This document shows positions 17,441-27,120 of a stretch of DNA of 64,000 nt, piece after piece. A model generated the notes under the pieces. The model saw nothing but the letters and a program-made list of their open reading frames with translations. It ran no database searches and was not told the origin of the DNA. Source of the stretch: Sipunculus nudus (Eukaryota; Annelida; Sipuncula; Golfingiida; Sipunculidae); contig JAPPUL010000089.1 of NCBI GenBank assembly GCA_026874595.1, forward strand, positions 1 through 64,000, given 5' to 3'. Each line of letters begins with the position of its first letter. Within the stretch, counting starts at the first letter, position 1. The position numbers and the translations under genes are program-made.

Positions 17441-19714
17441 CTAATTTTGTTCAAACGACTTGGTGTTAGCCGGAATACCAAGCAATTGATTAAAAGGGTT
17501 CTCATCATGAGGCAAGTCACAATCTTGTAAAGGCTTAGTATTAGACATAAACTTGGCATTATAGTTTATATTAACACACTTACCTTTAACGGCCTTAAGC
17601 CCGGAGTCAATACAAACGTCCTGGGTTTCAAAGTTATAAGAATTGTCAAAAGAGAAAGAAGAGGAGGTGTAATATAAGCTAGCGAGCTTCATAAATCGAG
17701 TAAATATAGGGCCTGCGATGGTGCCACCGGTGCCATAAAGGGGTTTACTATCATCATGCCCGACCCAAACAGCAGCAGACAATTCAGGAGTAAATCCAGC
17801 AAACCAAAGGTCTCTAGAATCTTGAGAAGTACCTGACTTGCCGGCGATATCGAAATTGATGTTAGCAATTTTCTTGGCATAATAACCGGTTCCCCCAGGG
17901 TTTAAAACTTGCTGTAAGATTTTAGAAATAAGATAAGCGGCTTCTTTAGATATAACAGTTTTCTTGAAAGGATTTATTTGCTCATTTTCAATGATGATGC
18001 TTTTGCCTGTAATGTCATTAATATATTTAATAAGTTTAGGTTTAACAAAAATGCCTTTATTAGCGAATGTGGAGTAGATGGTAGCAAGTTCAATTAAAGA
18101 CATTTCAACAGAGCCAAGGATAATAGAATACTGATCATCTTTATAACGGTTTATACTCTCTTCAAATGACAAGTCCAAAGCCTGTTGAATGAAGTTTCTA
18201 ACACTTTTAATACCGATATCAGAAGCAATACGCGCAGCAACTTGATTACTAGATATTTTAATAGCCTTAGTTATGCTTATTTTTTTATTAAGGTATTGGT
18301 CATTATAATTTTTAACTTTCCAAACTTTATTATGCTTCAAAGAAATAGGTTCATATTTATCCAAGACTAAAGAATAAGGGGTAATAAGCCTATCATCCAA
18401 AGCGGCAGCATAAAAGATAGGTTTAAAAGCAGAACCAGGTTGTCGCATGGCCTGAAAGGCTCTATTATACTGATTAGAAACACTAAACTTCTCACCGCCA
18501 ACAAAAGCTTTAATTCCGCCAGTTTTAGGTTCAATAGCAATTAAAGCCGCTTGTATTTTATTTTTGTCATAATATCTAAACTTCTTTTTTTTAAGGAGAT
18601 TTTTTCTAATAAGAGTAAGACGTTTTTTTATGATGTTCCTAGCTTTAAGCTGTAGGTCCATATCGATATAAGTATATATTCGAAGTCCTTTAGTATGTAA
18701 AAAGTCAAAGGCTTGATTTTCGTCATCAAAGATATTTTTTTGAACTAAAGTGCGTATAAGCTGTCGTTTAACCTCCTCAACTACATAAGGGGCTTTATTT
18801 AGCGACTCATTATATTTTTTAGTTGAATAAATCTTTTTAAAGTTATGAGTATTCCAAAACTCTTCATACAATTTAATATATGAGTTATCAATAAGTCCTT
18901 GTTTATGCATGGACTTAAGGACGTTAAGATGCTTTTTTTTTGAATGTTCTATATTTTTGAAAGGAGAAAAAAGACTTGGGTTTGGAATGACGCCAACGAG
19001 TAATGCCGCTTCAATTATATTTAAGTTTTTAGCAGCCTTTTTAAAATAAAACTTAGAAGCCTCTTCAACCCCATTAACATTGTGCCCAAAGTATATGTAG
19101 TTGACATACATTTCAAGGATATCGTTTTTGTCATAATACTTTTCAATAAGGTTTCTAGTAATTATAATCTCATAAACTTTCCTATGAAGATTACGTTCAC
19201 TTGTCGTAAAAAGCAATTTGGCAAGTTGCTGTGTTAAAGTGCTTCCCCCGCGGACAATACGTCCAGCAAAAAGGTTTTGCACCAAAGCATTAGCTATAGC
19301 ATAGTAGTTTATGCCTTTATGTTTGTAAAATTGCCTATCTTCTGAATTTATTAAAGCCTTGATAAAATGAGGTGAAACATCGTTAAGGCCAACGATATCC
19401 CTATCTTCCTTAGAGAACTTGCCAATTTCCTTGCCATTAATATCATATATTATGGTTGCACTATAAATTGATTGATCTTTTATATCCTCTTTACTATTAA
19501 AGCTTACAGGGGCTTTTACAAAGATTTGCGGATAAGCTTTTTTGTTTATTAAGTATTTATAATAATTTAGTGTTTTAATATGATCGTTACGATTGGCTAG
19601 ATACTCGTTATAAACTTTGTTGTAATATGCGGTTCCTATAATGGATATGATTATAATTATAATTATAGCCGTTATAGGAAGTAAGAGTATTGTTAGTAAC
19701 TTTTTTTTCTTCAT
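17441..19714 (-). CDS. Class A penicillin-binding protein (PBP1A type)
   Basis: Bifunctional peptidoglycan glycosyltransferase/transpeptidase, 757 residues, anchored by one N-terminal helix (about 7-28). The GT51 domain shows NSEDRQFYKHKG (catalytic Glu) and RGGSTLTQQLAKLLF. The transpeptidase has the SxxK serine in GSAFKPIFY, SxN in SSNQVAAR and KSGT in AGKSGTSQDSRDLWFAGFTP. All catalytic motifs are intact. It is divergent from the DivIC/FtsB-like gene across about 180 bp. A class B PBP (ftsI) is not found in the window. Confidence 0.95.
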   Translation of the reverse strand: MKKKKLLTILLLPITAIIIIIIISIIGTAYYNKVYNEYLANRNDHIKTLNYYKYLINKKAYPQIFVKAPVSFNSKEDIKDQSIYSATIIYDINGKEIGKFSKEDRDIVGLNDVSPHFIKALINSEDRQFYKHKGINYYAIANALVQNLFAGRIVRGGSTLTQQLAKLLFTTSERNLHRKVYEIIITRNLIEKYYDKNDILEMYVNYIYFGHNVNGVEEASKFYFKKAAKNLNIIEAALLVGVIPNPSLFSPFKNIEHSKKKHLNVLKSMHKQGLIDNSYIKLYEEFWNTHNFKKIYSTKKYNESLNKAPYVVEEVKRQLIRTLVQKNIFDDENQAFDFLHTKGLRIYTYIDMDLQLKARNIIKKRLTLIRKNLLKKKKFRYYDKNKIQAALIAIEPKTGGIKAFVGGEKFSVSNQYNRAFQAMRQPGSAFKPIFYAAALDDRLITPYSLVLDKYEPISLKHNKVWKVKNYNDQYLNKKISITKAIKISSNQVAARIASDIGIKSVRNFIQQALDLSFEESINRYKDDQYSIILGSVEMSLIELATIYSTFANKGIFVKPKLIKYINDITGKSIIIENEQINPFKKTVISKEAAYLISKILQQVLNPGGTGYYAKKIANINFDIAGKSGTSQDSRDLWFAGFTPELSAAVWVGHDDSKPLYGTGGTIAGPIFTRFMKLASLYYTSSSFSFDNSYNFETQDVCIDSGLKAVKGKCVNINYNAKFMSNTKPLQDCDLPHDENPFNQLLGIPANTKSFEQN

Positions 19715-19892
19715 ACTAAAGATCTTGAATTAATAAATTATAATAATATTATTAACTAATTAACACCCAATCTAATATAGTACTTATAACCAAAATAGTG
19801 TAGTTTTAGAAAAAATGTATTTAGTAATGACTATAATTTATGGATATGCCTAAAAAGCATAAATTTAGAATTTAGATAAAAAAAAGGACTAT

Positions 19893-20351
19893 ATGAAATT
19901 CTCGCCTATACTCTATCCATTTCTACTAGTTGCATTTATACTTTTAATATTTTATCTATTTTTCTTTGGGGATAATGGACTATTATCATATAAAACTAAG
20001 ATTTTGCAATTAAACGAATTAAAAGCTCAAAATAGAGTGTTGTATGAGAAAGTTAAAAAACTTGAACATGAGATAGATTCCTTGCTTGATAATGATAAAT
20101 ATCAACTTGAATTTGAGGCAAGAAAAAATGGTTTTAAGAAAAAAGGTGATATAATATTAGTTATAAGAAATAGTGCTTTCCTAGATTCTTTAGCACAGGA
20201 GTATGAGAGTAAGTATAGAAAAACTGATAAAACAAAGACCATTGATTATATAGCAAGTTATAATAAGAAGGTAATACTAGGGTTTATACTAAATGTAGCT
20301 ATAGCTTTTGTACTTGTTTTGATACTTCCTGTTGGTAACAATAAATCTTAA
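19893..20351 (+). CDS. DivIC/FtsB-like septum formation protein
   Basis: A 152-residue membrane protein. An N-terminal helix (about 8-27) is followed by a coiled coil (LNELKAQNRVLYEKVKKLEHEIDSL) and the typical FEARKNGFKKKGDIILVI segment of FtsB/DivIC proteins, which bridge FtsL and FtsQ. Unusually it carries a second hydrophobic helix near the C-terminus (VILGFILNVAIAFVLVLILPV, about 126-146), which ordinary FtsB lacks. It is divergent from PBP1A and stands alone. Confidence 0.75.
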   Translation: MKFSPILYPFLLVAFILLIFYLFFFGDNGLLSYKTKILQLNELKAQNRVLYEKVKKLEHEIDSLLDNDKYQLEFEARKNGFKKKGDIILVIRNSAFLDSLAQEYESKYRKTDKTKTIDYIASYNKKVILGFILNVAIAFVLVLILPVGNNKS

Positions 20352-20487
20352 AAATGCTTCTTAAGGATGAGAGCAAGGTAAAAAAAATAACATTATTAAA
20401 AGAATAACGTTATTCAATGGAGTGGATAAAGATAAGTTTGTGAAGAACAGACGGTAGTTTTTAACGATACAGTTCTTAGAGGTAATA

Positions 20488-21411
20488 TTGAATTTTTTAC
20501 GTATAGTTGTCTGTTCTTTATTTATAATATTGGCAGTGCTTTATAGTACCGATGGATATAGTTATAATATGAGTGTTCGTATAAATCCATTTTATAGTTA
20601 TGATTATCTTAGATGGAACTTCTCAAGTGGCAATATAAATATACGCTCTGAGCTTACATGGCGAAAGATGCATGTTGTTGGATTTGACTTAGCATATGAT
20701 TTAGTTTATGCAAAAAACAAGTATTTTGATGTTGTTTTTCGTTATGGGACTATAATAGATGGGCAGGTTCAGGATTCAGATTATAATGGTTCTAACAGGA
20801 CGAAGGAGTTTTTAAGAGCATATGCCGACACAGGAGGCTATGTGGTTTCAACTTACTTAGGATTTGGTAAGATTGTAATCACAAAGGATAAACTTACATT
20901 GATTGGGCAAGGTGGACCTTTTTTCAGACGCGGCTCTTATTTGCTAAGAAATGGTTATCAAGCAATAAATACGCTTGGAACCCTGAGAGGTCTCATCAAA
21001 AACCTTAAGTCTCATTATGAAAACAATTGGATAGGGGCATTCGGGGGGGTAAAGCTATCCTTAAGGCCGGTAGAGGTCTGGATATTAGATTTAATAGTAA
21101 GAGGCAGTTTATCTTACTATTATGCATCAGCGGATTGGAATTTAAGAGAGGATTTCCAACATCCTATAAGTTATGAAAATCATGCACTTGGCCTTGGAGT
21201 CTCTATTAACCTAATGAACTTATTTCGGGTACATAATAATATATATATAAGTTTTGGGAGCCTGGTTGAGATAATATATGTTCCAATTGGAGCTATAGTT
21301 ATATACTACAGTGCCAACTCATCGTCAGGGCTTAGAAAATCCTATAGTAAGTTACGTGAGGTATTGTCTTTCTCAGCAAGCGCATATATCGGTCTTAAGG
21401 TTATTTTCTAG
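20488..21411 (+). CDS. Outer-membrane beta-barrel protein, omptin-like fold suspected
   Basis: A 307-residue protein with a signal peptide (about 1-24, ending in STDGYSYN) and alternating aromatic/hydrophobic strands ending in Phe, as in outer-membrane barrels. The stretch IRSELTWRKMHVVGFDLAYD and then VQDSDYNGS resembles the omptin family (SELxW, and an Asp-x-Asp at the active site). The second omptin pair (Asp-x-His) is not clear: the nearest match is DFQH. I therefore call the fold, not protease activity. The start is TTG at 20488 with GAGG-like sequence upstream. Confidence 0.6.
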   Translation: MNFLRIVVCSLFIILAVLYSTDGYSYNMSVRINPFYSYDYLRWNFSSGNINIRSELTWRKMHVVGFDLAYDLVYAKNKYFDVVFRYGTIIDGQVQDSDYNGSNRTKEFLRAYADTGGYVVSTYLGFGKIVITKDKLTLIGQGGPFFRRGSYLLRNGYQAINTLGTLRGLIKNLKSHYENNWIGAFGGVKLSLRPVEVWILDLIVRGSLSYYYASADWNLREDFQHPISYENHALGLGVSINLMNLFRVHNNIYISFGSLVEIIYVPIGAIVIYYSANSSSGLRKSYSKLREVLSFSASAYIGLKVIF

Positions 21412-21412
21412 C

Positions 21413-21446
21413 AAAGTATTTAGTACTACAAAGTATTTAGTACTAA
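21413..21446. repeat. 17-bp tandem repeat x2 between convergent genes
   Basis: Two near-perfect copies of AAAGTATTTAGTACTAC follow the stop codon of the barrel gene, each with an AGTACT palindrome. Confidence 0.7.
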
Positions 21447-21495
21447 AAGATTAACTATTAGATTAAATTATAAAGAATATTAAATTAAAAGAATG

Positions 21496-22806
21496 TTAAA
21501 CAAATTTGATATTTGTTATTTCAACAGGACAATTTACTCGTAAAGGCATCCAGCTGCCAAGCCCACTGTTTACATATAAGTGCCTGTCATTGTATGTTTT
21601 ATAATGTCCCTTAAGGTAAGGATAAACAAATTGCAAAGGGGTTATAATGTTATTATTCCACCTGCCAAATAGTAGTTGCCCACCGTGTGTATGTCCTGAT
21701 AGAGTTAATTTTACATTATAGTTTTTAATTGTTGAAAAAGTTGTTGGATGATGGGATAGTAGAATATTTGTTTTGCTTTTATCTTTATGCTTGATGGAAG
21801 AGAATGTAGTATCCAAGTATTGCCCAAGTCGTTCCTCGATATGAGGTTTAATACCAGTAAGCCTGTATGGATAATCAAGCCCAAGCATATTAAAATCCCA
21901 GTCTTTATATTTTACGTTTATGGAATCATTTACAAGGAGAGTAAAGTTAAGTTTCTTAAGAGCATCAGTTATGAGAGGTTCGCCGGTATAATAGTCATGA
22001 TTCCCCAAACATACATAAATCTCTCTGCCTTTAGGATTTAAGCTTTCAAAACACTTTTGCATAGTAGGAATCATATCAGGATTAACATCAATAATATCCC
22101 CTGTTATAACAATAAAGTCCGGATTAATGTCATTAATCTTCTTTGCAAAGAACATAAATTGCTCAAGACCCATAAAAGAGCCAAAGTGGATATCGGATAT
22201 CTGTACGATATTAAGCCCCTTAAGACTATCATCTTTTATATTAAGATCTGTTATTCTATGGCTAAATTCGTTTTTAATAATACCTACCGTATTAATTGTA
22301 AGTAGAGCGGAAGGAATAGCTAAGGCAAGCTTTTTTATATAAATTCTTCTTTCAAGAGCGTTCTTAAGAGTGTCCTCTTTATGTTTATTATCCAAAGGCA
22401 GTTTTTCTTTTGCAGAATGCCTTACTGCAGTGTTCTTACGATACTTTCTATATAAAAACAAAAAAGGACGCACTAATAATTTAGTTAGACTAAAAGCGGT
22501 AAGTAATATGGTTAAAGGCATTATCGTTAGTATCAATATATATATTGGATAGGTAGAGGAGAGTTTAAGCCATAGAGGCAGTACAGTATAATATTCATTT
22601 AGCTTTAAAAGGTAATAAAAGAACATTGGTACAAGACAATATAAAAGTACTATCTTGTATGCTATTAATAATGTCTTATTACTCTCTTTTGATAAACCCC
22701 ATACTCCTATCCAGCGCTTTAGATATATATAGGGAATCATAGAGATTAAGCCGAATACTAAAGGAAAGGCAATTTGTATTATATATCTTATTTCTTCAGG
22801 TCTCAT
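21496..22806 (-). CDS. Membrane-anchored metallophosphoesterase
   Basis: Calcineurin-type dinuclear-metal phosphoesterase of the YaeI/YkuE kind, 436 residues. Residues 1-110 hold about three membrane helices, another hydrophobic stretch lies at about 159-176, and the catalytic domain fills the rest. Metal motifs are all present: QISDIHFGS, ITGDIID, LGNHDYY, LLSHHP and LSGHTHGGQ. Relatives act on phospholipid or lipid A precursors, but the substrate here is unknown. It is convergent with the barrel gene and follows the NtrC-type regulator on the same strand by about 40 bp. Confidence 0.9.
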   Translation of the reverse strand: MRPEEIRYIIQIAFPLVFGLISMIPYIYLKRWIGVWGLSKESNKTLLIAYKIVLLYCLVPMFFYYLLKLNEYYTVLPLWLKLSSTYPIYILILTIMPLTILLTAFSLTKLLVRPFLFLYRKYRKNTAVRHSAKEKLPLDNKHKEDTLKNALERRIYIKKLALAIPSALLTINTVGIIKNEFSHRITDLNIKDDSLKGLNIVQISDIHFGSFMGLEQFMFFAKKINDINPDFIVITGDIIDVNPDMIPTMQKCFESLNPKGREIYVCLGNHDYYTGEPLITDALKKLNFTLLVNDSINVKYKDWDFNMLGLDYPYRLTGIKPHIEERLGQYLDTTFSSIKHKDKSKTNILLSHHPTTFSTIKNYNVKLTLSGHTHGGQLLFGRWNNNIITPLQFVYPYLKGHYKTYNDRHLYVNSGLGSWMPLRVNCPVEITNIKFV

Positions 22807-22847
22807 ATCTTATTGAATTATATAATAATTTAAAGCATTATTGTCTA

Positions 22848-24221
22848 TTAGTATTTATTTTGGGCATCCTCTTTTATCTTATAAAACACTTTACGAGTTG
22901 ATATGCCAAGGCTTTGTGCTGTCTTATTTTTATCTCCATCAAATAATCTAAGCGTATTTTCTATTACCATCCTCTCTATAGAGGACATTGAAGTTCCAAC
23001 CTCTATTGAAAGATTTATAACATCATTTTCAGCTTTTCTATTATTAGCCTTACCAGTAAAGCTTATATCACCAAGTTCTATTATATTGCCTTTTGATAGT
23101 ACCAATGCCCGTTCTAGTAGATTGCTAAGTTCTCTTATATTCCCATGGAATGGATAGTTTGTAAGGTATTTAAGTGCTTCTACCGATATTTCTTTGTCCT
23201 TGATTCTATTTTTCTTACTTATCTCGTTTATTAAGAATTTAACTAAAAGCGGTATGTCCTCTTTGCGCTCTCGTAGAGGCGGGAGCGTTAGATTTACTAC
23301 ATTTAACCTATAATATAAATCCTCACGAAACGTACCCTCTTCTATCTTTTTTAATAGATTCTGATGAGTTGCTGATACTATCCTAACATTTGTTTTAAGG
23401 ACCTCCTGCCCGCCAAGACGGTAAAACTCTCCATTCTCAAGTACGCGAAGTATTTTAGCCTGTAAGGATAGTTCCATATCCCCTATCTCATCTAAAAACA
23501 ATGTCCCCTTATCTGCAAGCTCAAACATTCCCTTAGTAGTTTTATAAGCTCCTGTAAAGGCTCCCTTTTCGTAGCCGAATAATTCACTCTCAAGTAGATT
23601 TGTTGGAATTGCTGCACAGTTTATTTTATATAGTGGTTTTGTTTTTCTATTACTTTCTTTATGGATAAGTTCACATGCAAGCTCTTTACCGGTACCGCTC
23701 TCGCCAAATATTATACATGAGGCATCTGTTTTTGCTATCTTAATTGCTTTTTCTATTTCGCTTAGAAGATTTGCTGAGTTACCTATTATTACAGGGCCAT
23801 CGCTTCCATATTTATTATTCTTTAAGTTTAATTTCTCCTGATCAGTAAGTTTGTATTCCTTTAACTGTTTCACAAACTTATATAGCAAATCAATATCAAT
23901 GGGCTTATTTAAAAAGTAATATGCACCTAGTTTTATAGATTCAATTACTGAGTCTAAATTCTTAAGAGCAGACATCGTTATAACTTGCATATTAGGCTGT
24001 ATCTGTTTAGCCTCCTTAAGCAAGGTAAGTCCGTCTTTACGTGGTATTTTTATGTCGATAAACGCAAGGTCGTATCTTCTGCTTTTTATTTTCTTAAGCC
24101 CTTCAAATCCGTCTTCTGCTTTGTCTACAGGATAGCCTTCGGGAACAAGTGCATCATTTAGGAAGTTCCTAAAGTTTGGCTCATCATCCACTACGAGTAT
24201 TTTAAAATCCTTATTATGCAT
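22848..24221 (-). CDS. Sigma-54-dependent response regulator (NtrC family)
   Basis: A 457-residue activator. The receiver domain (ILVVDDEPNFRN, phospho-Asp in AFIDIKIPRKDG) is followed by the AAA+ domain (GESGTGKELACELIH, the GAFTGA loop that contacts sigma-54, GTLFLDEIGDM) and a Fis-type helix-turn-helix (KTAQSLGISTRKVFYKI). All parts are intact. No sensor kinase is adjacent; the kinase-less PAS protein at 44894-46405 is not a partner by sequence. Target promoters are not visible. Confidence 0.95.
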   Translation of the reverse strand: MHNKDFKILVVDDEPNFRNFLNDALVPEGYPVDKAEDGFEGLKKIKSRRYDLAFIDIKIPRKDGLTLLKEAKQIQPNMQVITMSALKNLDSVIESIKLGAYYFLNKPIDIDLLYKFVKQLKEYKLTDQEKLNLKNNKYGSDGPVIIGNSANLLSEIEKAIKIAKTDASCIIFGESGTGKELACELIHKESNRKTKPLYKINCAAIPTNLLESELFGYEKGAFTGAYKTTKGMFELADKGTLFLDEIGDMELSLQAKILRVLENGEFYRLGGQEVLKTNVRIVSATHQNLLKKIEEGTFREDLYYRLNVVNLTLPPLRERKEDIPLLVKFLINEISKKNRIKDKEISVEALKYLTNYPFHGNIRELSNLLERALVLSKGNIIELGDISFTGKANNRKAENDVINLSIEVGTSMSSIERMVIENTLRLFDGDKNKTAQSLGISTRKVFYKIKEDAQNKY

Positions 24222-24449
24222 AATGTTTTTTTTAACTGTTTCTCAATGTACTTAATGATTTATAAGTTATTATTAGAACATCCTTTTTTATCCTATTTCC
24301 TATCTATTATTTCTATTCTTCTATAACTTTACATTGATAAATTATAACACAAATAGTAACTAAAATAAATAAAGGAGTTTTAAGCTCGGTCATTTACTTT
24401 TGGTGTTTGTATACTTTTATTTCTTTAAACTTTACTTATAATTTTTATT

Positions 24450-25103
24450 ATGCCAAGGATTTTTATACTTTTTACCTCCTTAATATTTATAGTGTCTCTT
24501 ATAACTCTTAATTCATGTATTTCGTTTGATGAAGATGATATCAATGCTTTAGAAAGTAATAGTAGTGGCAGGATATACAGCCATAACGAAATGCTTGAAA
24601 TATTTGCTGCTAACTCTTTCTTGAAATTATTAGAAAATAAGGAAGCTTATATTTTAAAGTATGACCTAAACAAAGGGGTAAACCAGCTTTCTTATTCCAA
24701 GATATTATATTCATATACCAAAACCAAAGAACAATGGCATGAGTTTATTAAAGAGGCTATTGACTTTTATATTAAAAAACGTCAGAATGATGTAAGGCAC
24801 TTTAATTATAGAGAAAGTGCATATAATGTTTCATTAAGCTTTTTTGACAAAAGTAATATAATCGATATTAAAGAAAAGCTTCCTCCGACATATTGGAAAC
24901 TCGGATACACCAAAGGTGCATTCTTAAAAAGCCAGCAAGACTATGCCAAATATATATTTTATACAACTTATATTAGGGACTCGCTTAAGGTTAAACGTTC
25001 TTTTTATAATGAAATGAAATATGTTATTAAAAAACAGACCTTTAAATCCGACGGTACTATAAACCAAACAAAGTATTTCTACAGACGCAAAGAACTACAG
25101 TAG
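24450..25103 (+). CDS. Putative lipoprotein of unknown function
   Basis: A 217-residue protein with a type II signal peptide (MPRIFILFTSLIFIVSLITL followed by lipobox NSC, lipidated Cys about 23) and an acidic start to the mature part (ISFDEDDINALES), so it is probably in the outer membrane. The rest is helical and rich in tyrosine and lysine. I do not recognise a domain. It is convergent with the large low-complexity gene. Confidence 0.75.
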   Translation: MPRIFILFTSLIFIVSLITLNSCISFDEDDINALESNSSGRIYSHNEMLEIFAANSFLKLLENKEAYILKYDLNKGVNQLSYSKILYSYTKTKEQWHEFIKEAIDFYIKKRQNDVRHFNYRESAYNVSLSFFDKSNIIDIKEKLPPTYWKLGYTKGAFLKSQQDYAKYIFYTTYIRDSLKVKRSFYNEMKYVIKKQTFKSDGTINQTKYFYRRKELQ

Positions 25104-25131
25104 CTCTTTATAATTTTATATACTACAAAGA

Positions 25132-27120
25132 CTATTCATTAAAGCTTATTATAGAATCTTGCCTTTTAGGCGCTGCCTCCTCTTGCACATCATCTTGAGA
25201 ATCCGGAATTACCTTTAACTTCGATACCTCTCCCTCTTCATTTACTTTTACTATTGTGTCAGAATAATGAAATGTTTCTACTATCGTATTCTCTATATCA
25301 TCTATATTCGTTTGTAACATCATTTTAAACGATTTTGGGATTTGTTGATCTTTTATCACGTAATAATATTCAAGCGCCTCGTCAAGCTTATGTCTTGCTA
25401 CCAGATATGCTGCCTCGTTTAGCATCCCTTGGTATCTTCTGTAGTATTTATTGTTAAACATGTCGCTAAAGTCAAATGTAAGCTTTATCTCCTTCTTTAT
25501 CGATTTTATACTGTGTTTTTGAGGCTCGATTTGTGCTACCTTCTCTTTATTTGTTTCTTCTAAAACTTCTTTTACTATTTCTTTAGTTAGTTTTGATTGT
25601 TCCTCTCTTGCTTGACTCAAGGATACACGCGAAATGCCGCGAGGCTTTGTTTCTACTTTTATAGCTTCTTCTTTTGCTTTGTATAAACCTGATTCATAAC
25701 CCTCTCCATTATCTGCCATTCCTCCACCAGCACTCTCTTCGTTTCTATTAATAACTGCTTCTCCTCCTCCTTTCTCCTTTATACCTTCCTCCCCTTTGAT
25801 TCCATCACTCCCCATACTCATCATGCTCCCCCTCGTGCCCATAGTGCCCAATGCCTTATCTTCCTTTAACTTCTTTTTTGCATTTAAAATAGCATTTCTA
25901 AGATCATCCATCTCTTTTACTACATCCTCATCTTCTTTCTCATCTTCTTTCTCATCTTCTTTCTCATCTTCTTTCTCACCTCCTTTCCCCTGCTCTTCAT
26001 CTGCCTCTAAAGCATCTTCTGTCCCTGCTACACCCCCTTTAGTCGCCTTATTTGAACCTCTAGCATCTGCTCCAAAGCTTATAATATTATCATCTTGTCC
26101 CAAAACATCAGAATCCAAAACCGAAGCCTTTTTTGTTTTTAGAGCTTCTAAGGTTAACTGCGATAAGTTTGATATCGCTTTAACACTGTCATTTAAGGTC
26201 CTTTCCATCGTATTAGATAGATGTTTATGTCTTTCTTCTAATGAGTTTAGTTTCTCTTTAATCGCTTCATCTGGGGATAGCTTAACGTTTAGAGTGTTTT
26301 CAAGCGTCTTGTTTAATGCATCTGCTAAAGTGTCATCTATAACCGATTGCTCATTCTCATCGTAAAAAGTAGCTCCAGAACCTAACCCCTTAGCCTCATT
26401 AGCTTCATTATATGAGTTAGAAAAAGCTCCCTCAGGATATGAATCGTCCTCAAGATACGAAGTTACATCTTCTGATAGCCCAACTCCTTCGCTTTTTTTG
26501 CTTGGCTCTATTGATTGCATCTTATCAATTAGATTATCTAATCCTTCTTTTGAAAGCTCTTTTGAAAGATTAATCTGTTCTACCAGATTCTTTAATATAT
26601 TATCTATTACTGAATCTTTAGTCTGGTTTACAAAAAAATCTTCTCTTGCCTTATTAAGTTCATCATCCTGTTTTATGATATCTTTATCTAGATTATCTTT
26701 TGCTTTAATGTCCGTTTCTATATGTTCTAAAAGAAAAGAGTTTATATTTTTAAGTACGTTTTTTTTATCATCAGCTCGTCTGCCCAAAAAATTCTTGCGT
26801 CTATCGGTATTTTTTAGAGTGGGATTTGCAGGATCTATATCACTACTACGCCTTTTGGAGCGTAACTTTTTAGTTTCAATATCTTCCTTAGCTTTAAGAT
26901 TATCCTTTAAAGATGCATTAATTATTGCTTCTATTTTTGCTTTAATGTGCTCTTTAATATTTTGTGAGCTTAGCAATTTTGAATACATAAAAACGCTTGA
27001 CTCAATATCTCCTTTATCAAAAGACTTTGCCGCTACCTTAAATATCATTTTCTGCGAAGTACGAAGAGTTGGTTTATCTTTTTCTTCTAGGATAGGTTTA
27101 AACGGAGTATTGTCTTGCAT
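25132..27120 (-). CDS. Large low-complexity protein with TPR-like ends
   Basis: A 662-residue cytoplasmic protein with no signal peptide. The N-terminal ~60 residues (KVAAKSFDKGDIESSVFMYSKLLSS) and a C-terminal segment (LNEAAYLVARHKLDEALEYYYVIKD, about 565-590) look like single TPR-type helical hairpins. Between them lies a long acidic, glycine-rich and probably disordered region with an EDEK repeat (about 380-400; a 12-bp in-frame repeat near 25930-25978). No catalytic motif. It may be a scaffold; function unknown. Ends 28 bp from the convergent lipoprotein gene. Confidence 0.75.
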   Translation of the reverse strand: MQDNTPFKPILEEKDKPTLRTSQKMIFKVAAKSFDKGDIESSVFMYSKLLSSQNIKEHIKAKIEAIINASLKDNLKAKEDIETKKLRSKRRSSDIDPANPTLKNTDRRKNFLGRRADDKKNVLKNINSFLLEHIETDIKAKDNLDKDIIKQDDELNKAREDFFVNQTKDSVIDNILKNLVEQINLSKELSKEGLDNLIDKMQSIEPSKKSEGVGLSEDVTSYLEDDSYPEGAFSNSYNEANEAKGLGSGATFYDENEQSVIDDTLADALNKTLENTLNVKLSPDEAIKEKLNSLEERHKHLSNTMERTLNDSVKAISNLSQLTLEALKTKKASVLDSDVLGQDDNIISFGADARGSNKATKGGVAGTEDALEADEEQGKGGEKEDEKEDEKEDEKEDEDVVKEMDDLRNAILNAKKKLKEDKALGTMGTRGSMMSMGSDGIKGEEGIKEKGGGEAVINRNEESAGGGMADNGEGYESGLYKAKEEAIKVETKPRGISRVSLSQAREEQSKLTKEIVKEVLEETNKEKVAQIEPQKHSIKSIKKEIKLTFDFSDMFNNKYYRRYQGMLNEAAYLVARHKLDEALEYYYVIKDQQIPKSFKMMLQTNIDDIENTIVETFHYSDTIVKVNEEGEVSKLKVIPDSQDDVQEEAAPKRQDSIISFNE

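Noticed and set aside
24450-27120. Sensor kinase partner for the NtrC-type regulator
   Set aside because: Neither neighbour has a histidine kinase domain; the regulator is an orphan in this window.
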